Shown: positions 23,094 through 33,703, counted from the first letter of the stretch. The stretch: DNA of 64,000 nt from Corinectria fuckeliana (GCA_019137255.1 WPDH01000034.1:549325-613324); one strand, 5' to 3'. Made by a program: numbers and translations. Notes: generated from the letters alone by a model not told the origin.

Positions 23094-24728
23094 ATGACTA
23101 CCATTTCCCGTCCCGACGAATACCAGGACATCTTCCACTGGGCCGAGACCCAGAAAGACGGCTCGATTCCTTCCTTTGCGGTCCGGAAAAATGATCCATA
23201 TGACTATCTACCGGGCTTCAACAACCAATTTGAGTCGGAAGCCATTCCAGGCACGATCCCTCGCGGGCAGAATAACCCTCGATGCGCCCGATTCGGACTC
23301 TACGCGGAGCAAATGACGGCCTCGGCATTTGTTGCGCCTCGCCACATGAACAAGAAGGCTTGGCTCTACCGAGCACGGCCTGCTGTCGCGCACCAGGGCT
23401 TTGTAAGTCGCAGTCGACGCTTAGAGTCCTAGTCTCTGGTTCTTACTGATGCTTTGCGAAACTAGACGGACCTCCCTCGGGTTGAAGGAACAGAGAGTTG
23501 CTTCTTGCCCCTCAATACCCGCGTGAGGCTGTCCCCAACGCAGCTCGCCTGGGTAAGTGAATTAATGCGCCAATGTAAGCTGGTTAATTACCGAGAACCT
23601 TGTCTGACTCTTTGATTCCGCCCAAAAGCTTCCTTTCGATATTCCAGATGACTCCGACTTTATATCCGGGCTCCGCACAGTCGCTGGATCCGGAGACCCG
23701 ACGTTGAGAGAAGGACTGGCGACCCACGTCTTTACCGCGACCAAGAGCATGGACCAGCGTGCCTTTGTCAATTCGGATGGTGACTTCTTGATTGTGCCGC
23801 AGCAGGGTGCGCTTGATATCCAGACCGAGTTTGGGCCTCTCTACGTCCAACCAGGTGAGATATGTGTCATCCAGCGCGGCCAGCGTTTCAAGGTCGCTGT
23901 TGAAGGCCCTACTAGGGGATATATCCTAGAGATCTGGGGTGCCAATTTCGAACTACCGGAACTGGGCCCTCTAGGAGCCAATGGCCTTGCCAATGCTCGT
24001 GACTTCCTCCACCCAAAGGCTCACTATACAGTGACCAAGAACGATCCCTGGGAGATCGTGTATAAGCTAGGAGGTCAATTCTTCAAGAGTACTCAGAATC
24101 ACTGCCCGTTCGATGTAGTTGCGTGGCATGGGAACTACGTGCCCTACAAGTATGATCTGACAAAATTTGTCAACGTTGGGTCGATATCGGTTGATCACAT
24201 TGACCCATCGATATTTTGCGTCCTCACAGCAAAGTCAAGAGATCCAGCAGCTCCACTCGCTGATTTCCTCATCTTCTCGCCCCGCTGGGATGTGGCTTCA
24301 AACACCTACAGGCCGCCCTACTATCATCGAAATGCAGCCTCGGAGCTGATGGGTCTCATTTACGGCGAGTATGGCGGACGTTCAGATGAATTCCAGCCAG
24401 GCGGCATCTCGTTCGAGTGCGGCATGGTACCACACGGTGTAGCATATCAAGTAAGTTTGCCCAGAGCATTGTGGTAATGTCACGGCCGCTTATTACCATG
24501 CAGGAGTTCAAAGCAGCGTCTGCTCAGCCACCCCCCGAGGCAAGAATCTCTAAGGCTGCGATTGCCTTCATGTTTGAGAGCTGCCGGCAGTTCACTATTA
24601 CAGACTGGGCATGGAATAGCAACAAGAAGCATGAACATGAGCCCAAGATGTGGGATGATCTAGTCGACAACTTCTCATCACACCAAGAGGAAGTCGAAAA
24701 GATTCTGGCCGCGAAAAAAGAGCGATGA
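23094..24728 (+). CDS. hmgA: homogentisate 1,2-dioxygenase
   Basis: Predicted EC 1.13.11.5, the ring-opening enzyme of phenylalanine/tyrosine breakdown that converts homogentisate to maleylacetoacetate. There are four exons: 23094-23402, 23466-23552, 23629-24450 and 24504-24728. All donors are GTAAGT, all joins are phase 0, and the product is 480 aa, a normal length. Family blocks are complete: YLPGFNNQFESEA and GLYAEQMTASAF at the N-terminus, FLIVPQQGALDIQTE in the cupin barrel, CPFDVVAWHGNY, and the iron-binding PPYYHRNAASELMGLIYGEY and VPHGVAYQ (His, Glu, His). The usual maiA and fahA partners are not in this window, so this may be a second, dispersed copy. The neighbouring decarboxylase-type gene is a pseudogene. 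Confidence 0.95.
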
Positions 24729-25081
24729 GGATTTCATGGTGTATCTTATCTAGCAGAATCTTCCTTTATTTGAAATAGGCATAAAGAAGCATGTTGGCAA
24801 GCTCGAATCAGTGAGAGAAAATACCTCTTTCTCTGATCTCGGAGGATAGATGCAGGCTATCGGTCTAGTAGAGCGGCTCAGAAGCTTCATTCGCTGATGG
24901 AAGAAGCATCTTGAAGAAGCTTTCCGGAACTCTAAGTAGCGTCTGACCCTAATAGCATGGGTGACCTTCGTGATGCTATGAGCCACTGGAGTCAGCTCGC
25001 GCCACCGGTTCCGACCTCCCCAGATCCTGTCGTGATGAGGCAGCGACTTATGATTTACTATCGAATAGATGTACAGGTAAT

Positions 25082-25530
25082 TCAACATATTTTTTCTCTC
25101 AAAAACTCGCCAATACTTTTCGCAAATCCGTCCAGCCTAGTGTTGCTGCTTACTCCCTGCTCTAGAATGCCTCGAATCATAAAATGCGCAGCCTAGATGT
25201 TTGGAAATTCGCATCTTTCAACCTAAAACTCGTCCTTCTATTCCGCCCCGAGGAGCTTGATGAAACGTGGGGTAGTCAAGAAGGCCTGGAGCCACGGCCG
25301 AGCCCGCGCGTCATGTACCTAGATTGCCAGAGTCCAACATTGGCCTTTCCACCCTTGTTCCCAGAACGAGCGAAGACGAGGTCGCTGAGGGGGGAGACGG
25401 TCGTGTCGCCTTCAGCAAAGGCGTTCCCAGCGTTCATCACTTGGCTGAGCTGATGTATAAGCTTGTCGAGCTTCACGACCGCCAGATCACGCTCCTCGCC
25501 TTCCGAGAACTTCAGTGGGGAGATGTCCAT
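25082..25530 (-). pseudogene. AtuA-like (DUF1446) C-terminal remnant
   Basis: C-terminal ruin of an acyclic-terpene-utilisation AtuA-like protein. Translation of the minus strand gives PLSDLVFARSGNKGGKANVG, the LAxxRSGDKG-NVG signature of the family's C-terminal domain. After frame changes come TPRFIKLLGAE-stop-KDEF-stop-VERCEFPNI and then HFMIRGILEQGVSSNTRLDG followed by AKSIGEFLREKIC, ending at 25082. At least three stops or frameshifts interrupt it. The roughly 450-residue N-terminal catalytic part is not found upstream. It lies convergent to the homogentisate dioxygenase gene, so a catabolic neighbourhood is plausible. Confidence 0.75.
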
Positions 25531-27296
25531 TGCTGCTCCTTATGTCGGTTGAGCTTGATAAAAAGTGACACACTTCAACGATGTGCGTATACTGTACGAG
25601 TTGTAGAGACTTGTGATTAAGGACAAAGACTAGACAAGCTGCGGATGACTTGGTCTTTATACCAATATCATCTTCGACTAGGATCAGCACTTCAATAAGC
25701 CGTTGGCAGCCTCAATTATGTTTAGAAGATTCCCATTATGGTATTGAAGGCCTGTCGTAGACTTTCTTTCACACGAATGCCAGCATTACAAATCTCTCTC
25801 GGTGATGCGCTCAATTAGGGGCGGTTCAACTGATCCACAAGGTTCCGTATCCTTTCATCCTTATTATACCATTACACGATGGTTCGATTTGAGAAGCTTG
25901 TGGCTGACTGGTCGCCATCTCGTGGTTTAATTAAAATGGGCTTGTGGCTGGTTGAATAGGGTCTGGAACCTCGCCGTGGGACTTGTGTTGACTATTGGAT
26001 CCCCGAACAATCAAGACCCTTTGTCCGATTTTCCTATTTTGATATGTCAGCTTTTGACTCAATCTTTATTCCCTGCGGATTGTTTGATCCTGTCCGCAGC
26101 TGGAAAGACAGCGAAGGATTTCAAGGTGGCTGTACTGTTGGATCATAACACGGAGCTGCATCAAGTGCTTGCCGCCATACAAGTTCTGTTTCCCTTGTTA
26201 TTACGACTGCAAACACGCACACAGACACACCTGAAGTTACAGTCGACGCATCCTTTCCTTGATTTGTTGCGATAGGACGACCTGAGCTGTTCACCCATGA
26301 TTCTAAAATCTGGCAAAGTGAGACTTGTGCTCTTCATTAGACATCGTTATGTTGGTGAAGGGCGCATGGGGATTGCTCGCGCTCTGAAAAAGCAATAAGA
26401 AGAAGGAAGCTTGCACAAAACTGACTACAAGATTGATGATAGGAAGAGACAAAAGAAGGAACCCCAAATGAAGCGCTACTGCGACAGTGTGTTGGTGGAT
26501 TCTGAAGTTCTAGAGTAGATTGACCGGAGTGCTTACAGTCAGGTGGGATGCCTACTTAAAGCAACTGCCTACCCAGCTTAGCTGGAAGAGTATGCTTTTA
26601 TCCTTGATTTAATTAATATGCTTGTTTTTGCCGACACTCATTTTTGCCCCTTGAATTGACCGATCAAGCTGTTGTAACAGCATCTTATTTGAGAAATTAA
26701 TTTCTGTATTGTTAGAAGCGAAGCTAATTTTTTTCGTCTTGAAGATTCCTTCCTAAAGATAGATTAGGCTTGTTCTGAATCCCTCTTTTCAACCGGCTGT
26801 GTAATTGTTGTTGCCTACTAGGCTGAGGTGTTCACACTGAAGTGAGCTTCCCACTATCGCATTTTCAGTGATAGCAAAAGGTAATACGTACAACGCTGAT
26901 GCGAAGTGCTAAGCTGACCTAAATGCTAAATGCGACACCCAGTAACAAACAGCTTGGCTAGTCCGAGAACAATGGATCAAAATAAAGGGTCAAAATGAGT
27001 GGGAAAAAACAGGCATGAGTTCGACATAGGGGAAAAGAGACGACTTTCCAAATAAGGGTCAATTTTAAGATATCTACTCATCATAATAAATATACACTCG
27101 CTATTGAAAAAGGACTAGTAAATGATTCAGAAATAACTCAACTCATCTAACTACCCAGAGTAACAAGGTATTGATGGTCAGCACCAGAGCTGTGACGGGA
27201 AGCCTTGTTCTGACATGTATACAACAGAATTAGGCCTGCATTAGATGTAGTAAACTTGAACGGATATCTATTAAGGCTGCCTTATCCCAGACCCCT
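25531..27296. other. long AT-rich gene-free spacer
   Basis: In these 1.77 kb no gene is recognised. Base composition is AT-rich from about 26550 onward, with many stops in all frames. It contains one copy of the 82-bp dispersed repeat listed separately (26856-26937). The former 5' part of the AtuA gene would be expected here but cannot be traced. Confidence 0.45.
26856..26937. repeat. dispersed 82-bp repeat, copy A
   Basis: This block aligns without gaps to 47187-47268 (copy B), about 83% identical by eye: 14 differences, of which about 12 are transitions. On the minus strand both copies read similarly (VAFSI-x-xSLAL.IS..RITFCY). At one position copy B has TGG where copy A has TAG, and similarly at a second. 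The flanks do not match. It may be a fragment of a decayed gene or transposon mutated by RIP. Confidence 0.7.
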
Positions 27297-28601
27297 CTAG
27301 ATCTCTTCTTGCGGCTCCTGCTCCATCTGTCTAGTATCAATCATCAACTTCTTTTGCTCCTCCGGCAGCTTCTCGAACTGCGCGATGTTCTCGTCCCACC
27401 GTCGCACGCACTCCATTTCCCAGTTGCAGTCCTCGACCTGCCCGTACATGGGATGGCTGAAGCGCGGATGTCGACTGGGCCAGTTGGACGCGTGGTAATG
27501 GTGCTTGACGAGCGCCCCGCGGGCGTTGTGGTTGCCCGAGTCGGAGTGGCCCTGGCCCGCGCAGAAGGCCTCGACGTCGAGGACGAGCACCCGGCCGACG
27601 ACCTTGGACTCATCCAGGTTGTGGAACATGTCCCAGGTGACCTCGGATCCGTGGGACTTCTTGTTCATCTCCGCAATGAGAGCGACAGTAAACGCAGACG
27701 GCCCTGTGCCACTGATGACTTGGTCGAAGTCGAGCTCGACGTCTCCCAGGGATACTCCCTGTTTCTTGGCGACGCCTTTGAGCCACGCCATGATGTTCTC
27801 AATCAACCGCAGCATGACGGGCTGGTGCGGACGCGCGATGAGGGTCCACTGGCAAAAGGACATGGACTTCTTGCCGAGGATCGGATGGTCGCGGAAATCG
27901 GGCTGGTCAATCTCCACGCCGACGATGATGTCAATGTCCTTTTCGTCGTAGCGCTCGGGTATGAAGCGGTGGACGGGCCTGAGCGCCTCGACGTCGATGT
28001 CTGCGTAGACGCCGCCCTCGGCATACATAATCATGTACCGGAGCAGGTCGGCCTTGATTATGGGGATGTTGATGGCGCGGTAGAAGTTGACAATATCCAG
28101 GCGGTTAAAGCCATTGGGGCCGAAATACTGCTCCACGTAGGAGAGCTCGTTCGCATCGGTGAGGACCTCGTACCGCATCCCCGGGTTCTTCTCCAGCCAG
28201 GACCGTACGTTGAGTGAGTCGCGCTCCTCAAAGTCGAGGGGGTTGACTTTCCACGTCTGCCATATCTTCTGCGGGAACGAACTACCCGGGAGGAGGAAAT
28301 TGCTTGGCTCTTCCCTGCTGTGGAGCATATCCCAGGGGCTGGGAATTGCGGGGAGGATGTCGATGTTTAGGACGATGAGGATGATGCAGACGCAGGCAAA
28401 GTACAGTCGAAGATATCTCATCATCTGTGCTGGCACCTTGTTCCTGAGCTTAGCCGTGGAGGCTGCCAGGGTTGGCGAACCCAGTGGGGAGTACATGTCG
28501 ACGTCTTTGTATTCCCCGACAGCTTCGGCCTTGATCGTGAAGTTTGTGGGAGGACTGATGCGAAGACTAGTCGGAGCGTTTTGTCGGGGGCGAGAGGGCA
28601 T
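27297..28601 (-). CDS. GT32 glycosyltransferase, Och1-like (DXD sugar-binding domain)
   Basis: Predicted Golgi type-II membrane glycosyltransferase, 434 aa, single exon. Domains in order: a cytoplasmic tail with basic residues (1-59), one membrane anchor (residues about 62-82, YLRLYFACVCIILIVLNID), then the Gly_transf_sug domain. Visible motifs are FPQKIWQTWK, IIKADLLRYMIMYAEGG and the nucleotide-sugar DXD element VYADIDVEALRP. The C-terminal part contains GTGPSAFT and a VKHHYHASNWP His-rich stretch typical of Och1/Hoc1-like enzymes. Family members transfer alpha-1,6-mannose or related sugars to N-glycans or glycolipids; the exact donor is not readable. The neighbouring acyltransferase and a type-II membrane protein suggest a surface-glycan theme, which is inference. 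Confidence 0.92.
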   Translation of the reverse strand: MPSRPRQNAPTSLRISPPTNFTIKAEAVGEYKDVDMYSPLGSPTLAASTAKLRNKVPAQMMRYLRLYFACVCIILIVLNIDILPAIPSPWDMLHSREEPSNFLLPGSSFPQKIWQTWKVNPLDFEERDSLNVRSWLEKNPGMRYEVLTDANELSYVEQYFGPNGFNRLDIVNFYRAINIPIIKADLLRYMIMYAEGGVYADIDVEALRPVHRFIPERYDEKDIDIIVGVEIDQPDFRDHPILGKKSMSFCQWTLIARPHQPVMLRLIENIMAWLKGVAKKQGVSLGDVELDFDQVISGTGPSAFTVALIAEMNKKSHGSEVTWDMFHNLDESKVVGRVLVLDVEAFCAGQGHSDSGNHNARGALVKHHYHASNWPSRHPRFSHPMYGQVEDCNWEMECVRRWDENIAQFEKLPEEQKKLMIDTRQMEQEPQEEI

Positions 28602-29936
28602 ATCGAGGCGTTGAAAACACAGACAAGGGCTGAGTGGTGCTCGTGGTGCAAGACACAGTCAAGTTGAAGGCTGAGGTGACCTATAACAGCAGCTTGCCAG
28701 CACTGGCCAACTACATAATACTATTGCAAGATATGGATTCTTCTCGCCGTGACGTCCAGAAGGTGGCCAACTACAAGTTGAAAAGGCCCGGGGCAATCTT
28801 ATCAAGGACGACGGCTACTTTACAGGATTGGCGGGCGCGGCTATCTCGTCTCATCACCCGCATTTCACATCACAGTGGAGCTTGCTCGACACAGATTGAA
28901 ATCGCTCTGCCATGTGAAAGACTGAGAGCCGAAAGTCGACAGGGTTTCGAGCCCAAGGCGGTGCAAATCGGTGCTCGTCTCTGTCCTAGTGCCTGAGGCA
29001 ATTCCGGGGATGGCGGGGGAACCGGGGGACTGAAGGCTTGTTGGCTGACCCCAGTTGAGTGAAGCAATCCAGGCCGGCGATAATACGGGACTACTATTCA
29101 CGGGCTGGTTCGTCCATGGGTTGTGGGAGAAGCTACGCTACAATAGATTACAACCCCGCGCTCGGCATGCAGACTCTTCCCACGGAGGAGACAAGCTTTC
29201 AAGACATGCTTAGATGCCGAGGACTTTTGGATATCACGTCACCACGAGAACCTCATTGGAAGCTCCCAACTTGTTGAACGCTCTGGGCGCTAATTACGCA
29301 AGGGGCCGCTGTCCAATGTTGTACTGAACACGCCACGCCGAGTGAGGTGGTTGCAGGAAATGCGTCAGTTGTCACCAACGTCCCGTGCATGTGAAGACGG
29401 TCTCCGGGGGTATTACTGATTCTGGAAGAGGCAGAAGGGAACAGCCGGAACGGATATGCCGAGTCCGATTCTTATTACAGTTGAACTCCGATCAAAAAAC
29501 GTCATCGAGCAGCCAGCCTGACCGACTGGGTACTTTTGACCGCATAACGCTCTCAGATGAATACGAGATCTTCGAAGTGCAGGTCCCGGCCGTGGTGGTT
29601 GCTTGCAGGGATGACCTTGATGTGATCTCTCTCTCTCTCTCTCTCTATCGTCTTCTCCTAGCTCCGTTGCTCGTAAGCCAATCCCCGTACTAATTACCCC
29701 GCAAGCACGAGCTAAACGGCCAGCCTCGGGAACTTCACGGCGACCGTCTCCACGGGCCGGGGGGACTCGGACTTCCCCAGACGGCACACGTCCGATTCGA
29801 CCGGGGGTAGGCTCGATAACAAAACATGGCGGCTTCTAGGTGACCAACACGGTGAACAGGCGTTGCGAACGGCATCTCTTTGTTGGTTTCCTTGCACCTT
29901 GCGATTCTTTAGAAAGCCGCTTTTGTTACCGTCGCC
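28602..29936. promoter_or_regulatory. divergent intergenic region with (TC)n microsatellite
   Basis: These 1.3 kb lie between the divergently transcribed GT32 and acyltransferase genes. A TC dinucleotide run of about 20 nt spans roughly 29627-29646; in the acyltransferase's 5' region such CT tracts are common fungal promoter elements. No gene is recognised; short ORFs lack domains. Confidence 0.45.
29627..29646. repeat. (TC)n microsatellite
   Basis: A TC dinucleotide run of about 20 nt lies 290 bp upstream of the acyltransferase ATG. Length polymorphism would be expected. Confidence 0.7.
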
Positions 29937-31424
29937 ATGTCTTCACCGCAAAAGGGCATCCTCAACGGCCAGAGCCTGAGCCCGGACTTGGTTCTCGAGA
30001 ATGGCTGGAAGCCAGCGACGTCTGTCCACAACTACAAGAAGAAGCTACGGCGCATGAAGTGGTCAGTCTGGCCGAAAACGTCCCCGAAAAGCGACAAGTT
30101 GCGGCCTACGGCGTATCTAGACGGGCTGAGAGGCTTCGCCGCGTTCCTCGTCTACCTGCACCACCACGAACTTTGGGTCCACGACGAGGGCGACCTGAAA
30201 GGCGCTTTTGAGAATTCCTTTGGGTACGATGGGAAATACTACTTGGCGTCTTTCTACGGCATTCGGCATTTCTTCACGGGCGGCCATTATGCGGTGGTGA
30301 CCTTCTTCGTCATCTCGGGCTACGTCTTGTCGATGAAGCCGTTGAGCCTGATGCACGCTGGCGACAACGTCAAGTTGAGCGACAACCTAGCATCGGCCTT
30401 GTTCAGGCGCTGGCTGCGGCTCTTCCTGCCTCTCATTGTCACCGTGTCCCTGTCCGTCGCCGTCTGGCACGCCTTGGGCATGTGGGTGCGGCCATTGCAG
30501 ATGCGGTCTACCTTGCGAGAAGAGTTCTGGGCTCTCTACGTCGAGTTCAAGAACTTCAGCTTTGTCTTCAAGGAAGGCGGCGTTCCGTGGCTCAATTACA
30601 ACCGGCACCTGTGGTCCATCCCCGTCGAATTCAAGGGGTCCATCGTCGTCTACACGTCCCTCATGGCCTTCTCGCGCTGCTCGCGCACGGCACGTCTCTG
30701 GTGCGAGGTCGGCCTCATTTACTACTTTATGTACATCTCCGATGGCTGGTACTGCGCCACCTTTGTCGCTGGAATGCTGCTCTGCGACTTGGACCTGCTG
30801 GCGAAGAAAGGCGAGCTGCCGCGGTTTCTAGCCAACCTCGAGCCCGCCAAGGAGTTCATCTACTACCACCTGCTTGTCTTTGGGTTGCTTCTTGGTGGCG
30901 TGCCCAGCCAGAACTCCGACGTCGAGCAGCTCGCGCGAAATCGGGGCTGGTACTACCTGTCCTACCTCAAGCCACAGGCCGTGTTCGACTACAAGTGGTT
31001 CTACCTGTTCTGGGCAGCCGTGTTCCTGGTTGCCGCAGTCCCACGCATCCCCTGGCTGAGGAGTTTCTTCGAGACGCGGTTCTGCCAGTGGCTTGGCCGC
31101 ATTTCATTTGGCCTGTACTTGATTCATGGGCCGGTTCTCTGGACGCTGGGAGATCGACTTTACGTCGCCATGGGATGGTTGGTGGACGAGCACTTGCAGA
31201 ACATACCTCAGTGGGCGAACAAGCTGGCGGTGCCCAAGATAGGTCCTGCTGGGCTGGAGATTTCGTACCTTTTGCCTCACATAATTCTGCTTCCAGTGAC
31301 GTTTGGTCTGGCGGAGCTGGTGACGAGGTTTATCGATACGCCCAGCGTCAAATTTGCGAGCTGGCTGTACAGGAAGACGCTAGGGCAGCCGCCTGCTGGA
31401 AATTTGTGGGATACCAAGGCATGA
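29937..31424 (+). CDS. acyltransferase 3 family membrane protein
   Basis: Predicted multi-pass membrane O-acyltransferase (PF01757), 495 aa, one exon. The family moves acyl groups, often acetyl, onto sugars or small molecules. The diagnostic opening RPTAYLDGLRGFAAFLVYLHHH is at residues about 57-78, with the catalytic-type His in the first helix. It is followed by HYAVVTFFVISGYVLS, ALFRRWLRLFLPL, HLWSIPVEFKGS, and further spans (YYFMYISDGWYCATFVAGMLL, WFYLFWAAVFLVAAV). Near the end, GRISFGLYLIHGPVLW is another family hallmark. The 55-residue N-terminal extension is hydrophilic. The start at 29937 follows GTCGCCATG, a good fungal context. Substrate unknown. Confidence 0.93.
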   Translation: MSSPQKGILNGQSLSPDLVLENGWKPATSVHNYKKKLRRMKWSVWPKTSPKSDKLRPTAYLDGLRGFAAFLVYLHHHELWVHDEGDLKGAFENSFGYDGKYYLASFYGIRHFFTGGHYAVVTFFVISGYVLSMKPLSLMHAGDNVKLSDNLASALFRRWLRLFLPLIVTVSLSVAVWHALGMWVRPLQMRSTLREEFWALYVEFKNFSFVFKEGGVPWLNYNRHLWSIPVEFKGSIVVYTSLMAFSRCSRTARLWCEVGLIYYFMYISDGWYCATFVAGMLLCDLDLLAKKGELPRFLANLEPAKEFIYYHLLVFGLLLGGVPSQNSDVEQLARNRGWYYLSYLKPQAVFDYKWFYLFWAAVFLVAAVPRIPWLRSFFETRFCQWLGRISFGLYLIHGPVLWTLGDRLYVAMGWLVDEHLQNIPQWANKLAVPKIGPAGLEISYLLPHIILLPVTFGLAELVTRFIDTPSVKFASWLYRKTLGQPPAGNLWDTKA

Positions 31425-32183
31425 GGGCAACTTGTGGATAACTATACTAATTGGATTACGAGAAATCGATGCTAATAATACGCTCTCTGCCTCGCAACCT
31501 AAACGCAAACTTGCAAACGAGTCTCGGGGATTCAAGTCCCAGGTGCCAATGGTTCCATTCCGTTCCTTTTGCATCTTACTTACCGCTGCTCTCGAACAAT
31601 CCCATAGGCAAATTATGATGGTCACGCATCGATATTGATCGACGTCGCCCACAATGCCACTCAAAGCGCGATTGCCCAGATCCGTTGGTTCCCCTGCGGC
31701 ACCCAGCAACAACTATTGCTCACCTGATATCACATCAGATCATAATGCACCGGCGTGATTGGGTCTGACTGCTTCCAGGGTTCTCGTGGTAATCAAACCA
31801 CAAGAGGAATCTACTCCGTGCAGCTCTCCGGGGGACAAGAATCGGGGGATGATGGATCCTAGTCACCTCGTTGCATACTAATCTAGCCTATACTAGTATC
31901 ATCCCCCCCAGATTCCACCCCAGAATTCCCGTTGATCGCCCAATTTCCCCTCAGCCGAAAGACTCGGACCCCTGCAGTAGACCAGGGTTAGGTCGTCGAC
32001 CTGGTGTGTGTGGACTCGGTGGCAAGCCAAGAGTGACGCGGGGTATGATGCCGAACCTCGGCATGCATATGATAATGCTTGTTTGTATCTTTGCGGGACC
32101 CAGAAGCCTTGGGTTCTACGGGAGGCGACCTGGGGGCTTCTTGTGCTTTCAGTCTGTCTACGAATCTCGCCGGTAAGCCCAAG
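31425..32183. other. intergenic
   Basis: These 760 bp include the 3' flank of the acyltransferase and the upstream region of the next gene. One open frame (31871-32176) has composition unlike coding sequence and no domain. A stretch at 31530-31550 resembles a tRNA T-arm but the rest of a cloverleaf is absent. Confidence 0.4.
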
Positions 32184-33599
32184 ATGATTGTGAGAGACAT
32201 CAAACGCCTGTCACTCTTCACCGGCTCTATTCTGTTCCTCATATATGTCGGGGTGCGCCTGTACACCTCTCCGTGGGCCACACCGACGCAGGAAATCTCA
32301 TGGACCGAACCTCTGCTAGCAGATCAGGAGGCTGTTGTGAGTGCGTCGGGTCAGCCTCAGGAAGAGGAGGAGGAGGAGCTGCTTTCGAGCTTTACTTCGG
32401 ACAGTCCTGAAGTCCCTGCAACGCCAACTCCAAACAACGATGTCCCCGATACCACAGACCTTTTGGAGAGCAATGCCTTTACCTCTTCAAATCCAGGCGT
32501 GTTGCATCAGGAGGTCTTCTCGCTGTCAACCAAGGACACCAAGTTCTTTCTCATCGACTTCGGCGGCGTGAAAGCAATGAATCCCAATATCATCCCACAT
32601 CCAACCCTCGAAAACACCTGGATCATCGTTGCCCAGCAGGTGAAGGAAGTGACGACCTTCTTCACCGAGATTACGTGCAATGCCGCCTTTCAGGACGATG
32701 TTCTTCGGTGCCTTCAGCCTCCAACGCCGCTGCCTATTTCCGCTACGCCTGGCGACCGGTGTGAGGGAGACCTTTCCTACATGAACCTCATCGCTGGGCC
32801 ACACGACGCACGCGTTCTCTTTGGACCTGACAGCCCTTACATTGTTTATGGCTCCAACTCCATCTTCACTTGCTTCGGCCAGTTCATTCAGGACTTCCGC
32901 ATGTTGCTTGAATGGGGGACTGAGGTGGCCGTACCAAACGACTTCCGTTTAGGCACAGAGATTCAGCGGCCCCTACCGTGGAGCACAATGGAGAAGAACT
33001 GGTTTCCCTTCTGGGATGCGGCTGGCCAGATGTACATCCACCATGACATCGCGCCGAAGCGCGTCTTCTCTCAGATCTCACTAGATGGCTCTACAGGGCC
33101 AGACTTGGCGCCCTTGGCCGAGTCGTCAGATGAACAATGCTTGTCCAAATACTTGCCAAAGCTGGCATCAGATCTAGAGTCAATCCACCAGGCCACCAAC
33201 TCGTTGCAGATCACAATGTGTCGGAAGGAAGATGCTTCTTGTGTTCCGGACGAGGACAACACCTTCATCTTCACCATATTCCAGCACAAGACGTACTACA
33301 ATTACCACGGCGTTTATGAGCCGTACGCCATGGTCTTACAGCGGCGCGCTCCCTTTGAGATCTACGCCATCTCACAACAACCTGTCTGGATCCACGGGCG
33401 CGAGAAGCACGTAGACCGCGACACGTCGGATATGTTTTATGTTACGTCAATCAGCTGGAAGAGTCGCAGTCAGACGCACCACGGATACCTAGATGACGAG
33501 CTATTTATCGCCTTTGGAATTGAGGACGAAAGAGCCGGAGGCATTGACTTGCTCGCGTGGGACTTACTACAGAACTTGGCATTATGCACTGAGGTTTAG
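32184..33599 (+). CDS. uncharacterised conserved-looking type-II membrane protein
   Basis: Intronless, 471 aa. The ATG at 32184 is preferred over an earlier in-frame Met because it places the basic MIVRDIKRL directly before a hydrophobic anchor (residues about 10-25, LFTGSILFLIYVGVRLY). An acidic, Pro/Thr-rich stalk (residues about 40-105, including a run of Glu) precedes a globular lumenal or extracellular domain. That domain has short repeats typical of beta-propeller folds: LIDFGGVKAMNPNIIPHPTL, TWIIVAQQ, YIVYGSNSIFTCFGQFIQD, and MYIHHDIAPKRVFSQI. Several Cys residues may form disulphides. I do not recognise a catalytic family. The context (GT32, acyltransferase) fits a Golgi or surface-glycan function, as inference only. 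Confidence 0.75.
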   Translation: MIVRDIKRLSLFTGSILFLIYVGVRLYTSPWATPTQEISWTEPLLADQEAVVSASGQPQEEEEEELLSSFTSDSPEVPATPTPNNDVPDTTDLLESNAFTSSNPGVLHQEVFSLSTKDTKFFLIDFGGVKAMNPNIIPHPTLENTWIIVAQQVKEVTTFFTEITCNAAFQDDVLRCLQPPTPLPISATPGDRCEGDLSYMNLIAGPHDARVLFGPDSPYIVYGSNSIFTCFGQFIQDFRMLLEWGTEVAVPNDFRLGTEIQRPLPWSTMEKNWFPFWDAAGQMYIHHDIAPKRVFSQISLDGSTGPDLAPLAESSDEQCLSKYLPKLASDLESIHQATNSLQITMCRKEDASCVPDEDNTFIFTIFQHKTYYNYHGVYEPYAMVLQRRAPFEIYAISQQPVWIHGREKHVDRDTSDMFYVTSISWKSRSQTHHGYLDDELFIAFGIEDERAGGIDLLAWDLLQNLALCTEV

Positions 33600-33703
33600 T
33601 TGGAAATACTTAGGCTACTACACAAGTTTACCACGCCTGTATATATATCTTTCATAGCTACTAATATTGAACTTTATTCAGCGTCTCAAGATTGACCACA
33701 CAT

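Noticed and set aside
27309..28217. 302-codon plus-strand ORF
   Set aside because: Shadow of the GT32 glycosyltransferase gene; no recognisable domain.
30482..31441. 319-codon plus-strand ORF
   Set aside because: Alternate frame of the acyltransferase; Arg/Ala-rich with no motif.
31520..31560. tRNA-like T-arm (GGATTCAAGTCCC)
   Set aside because: No acceptor stem, anticodon arm or D-arm can be built around it.
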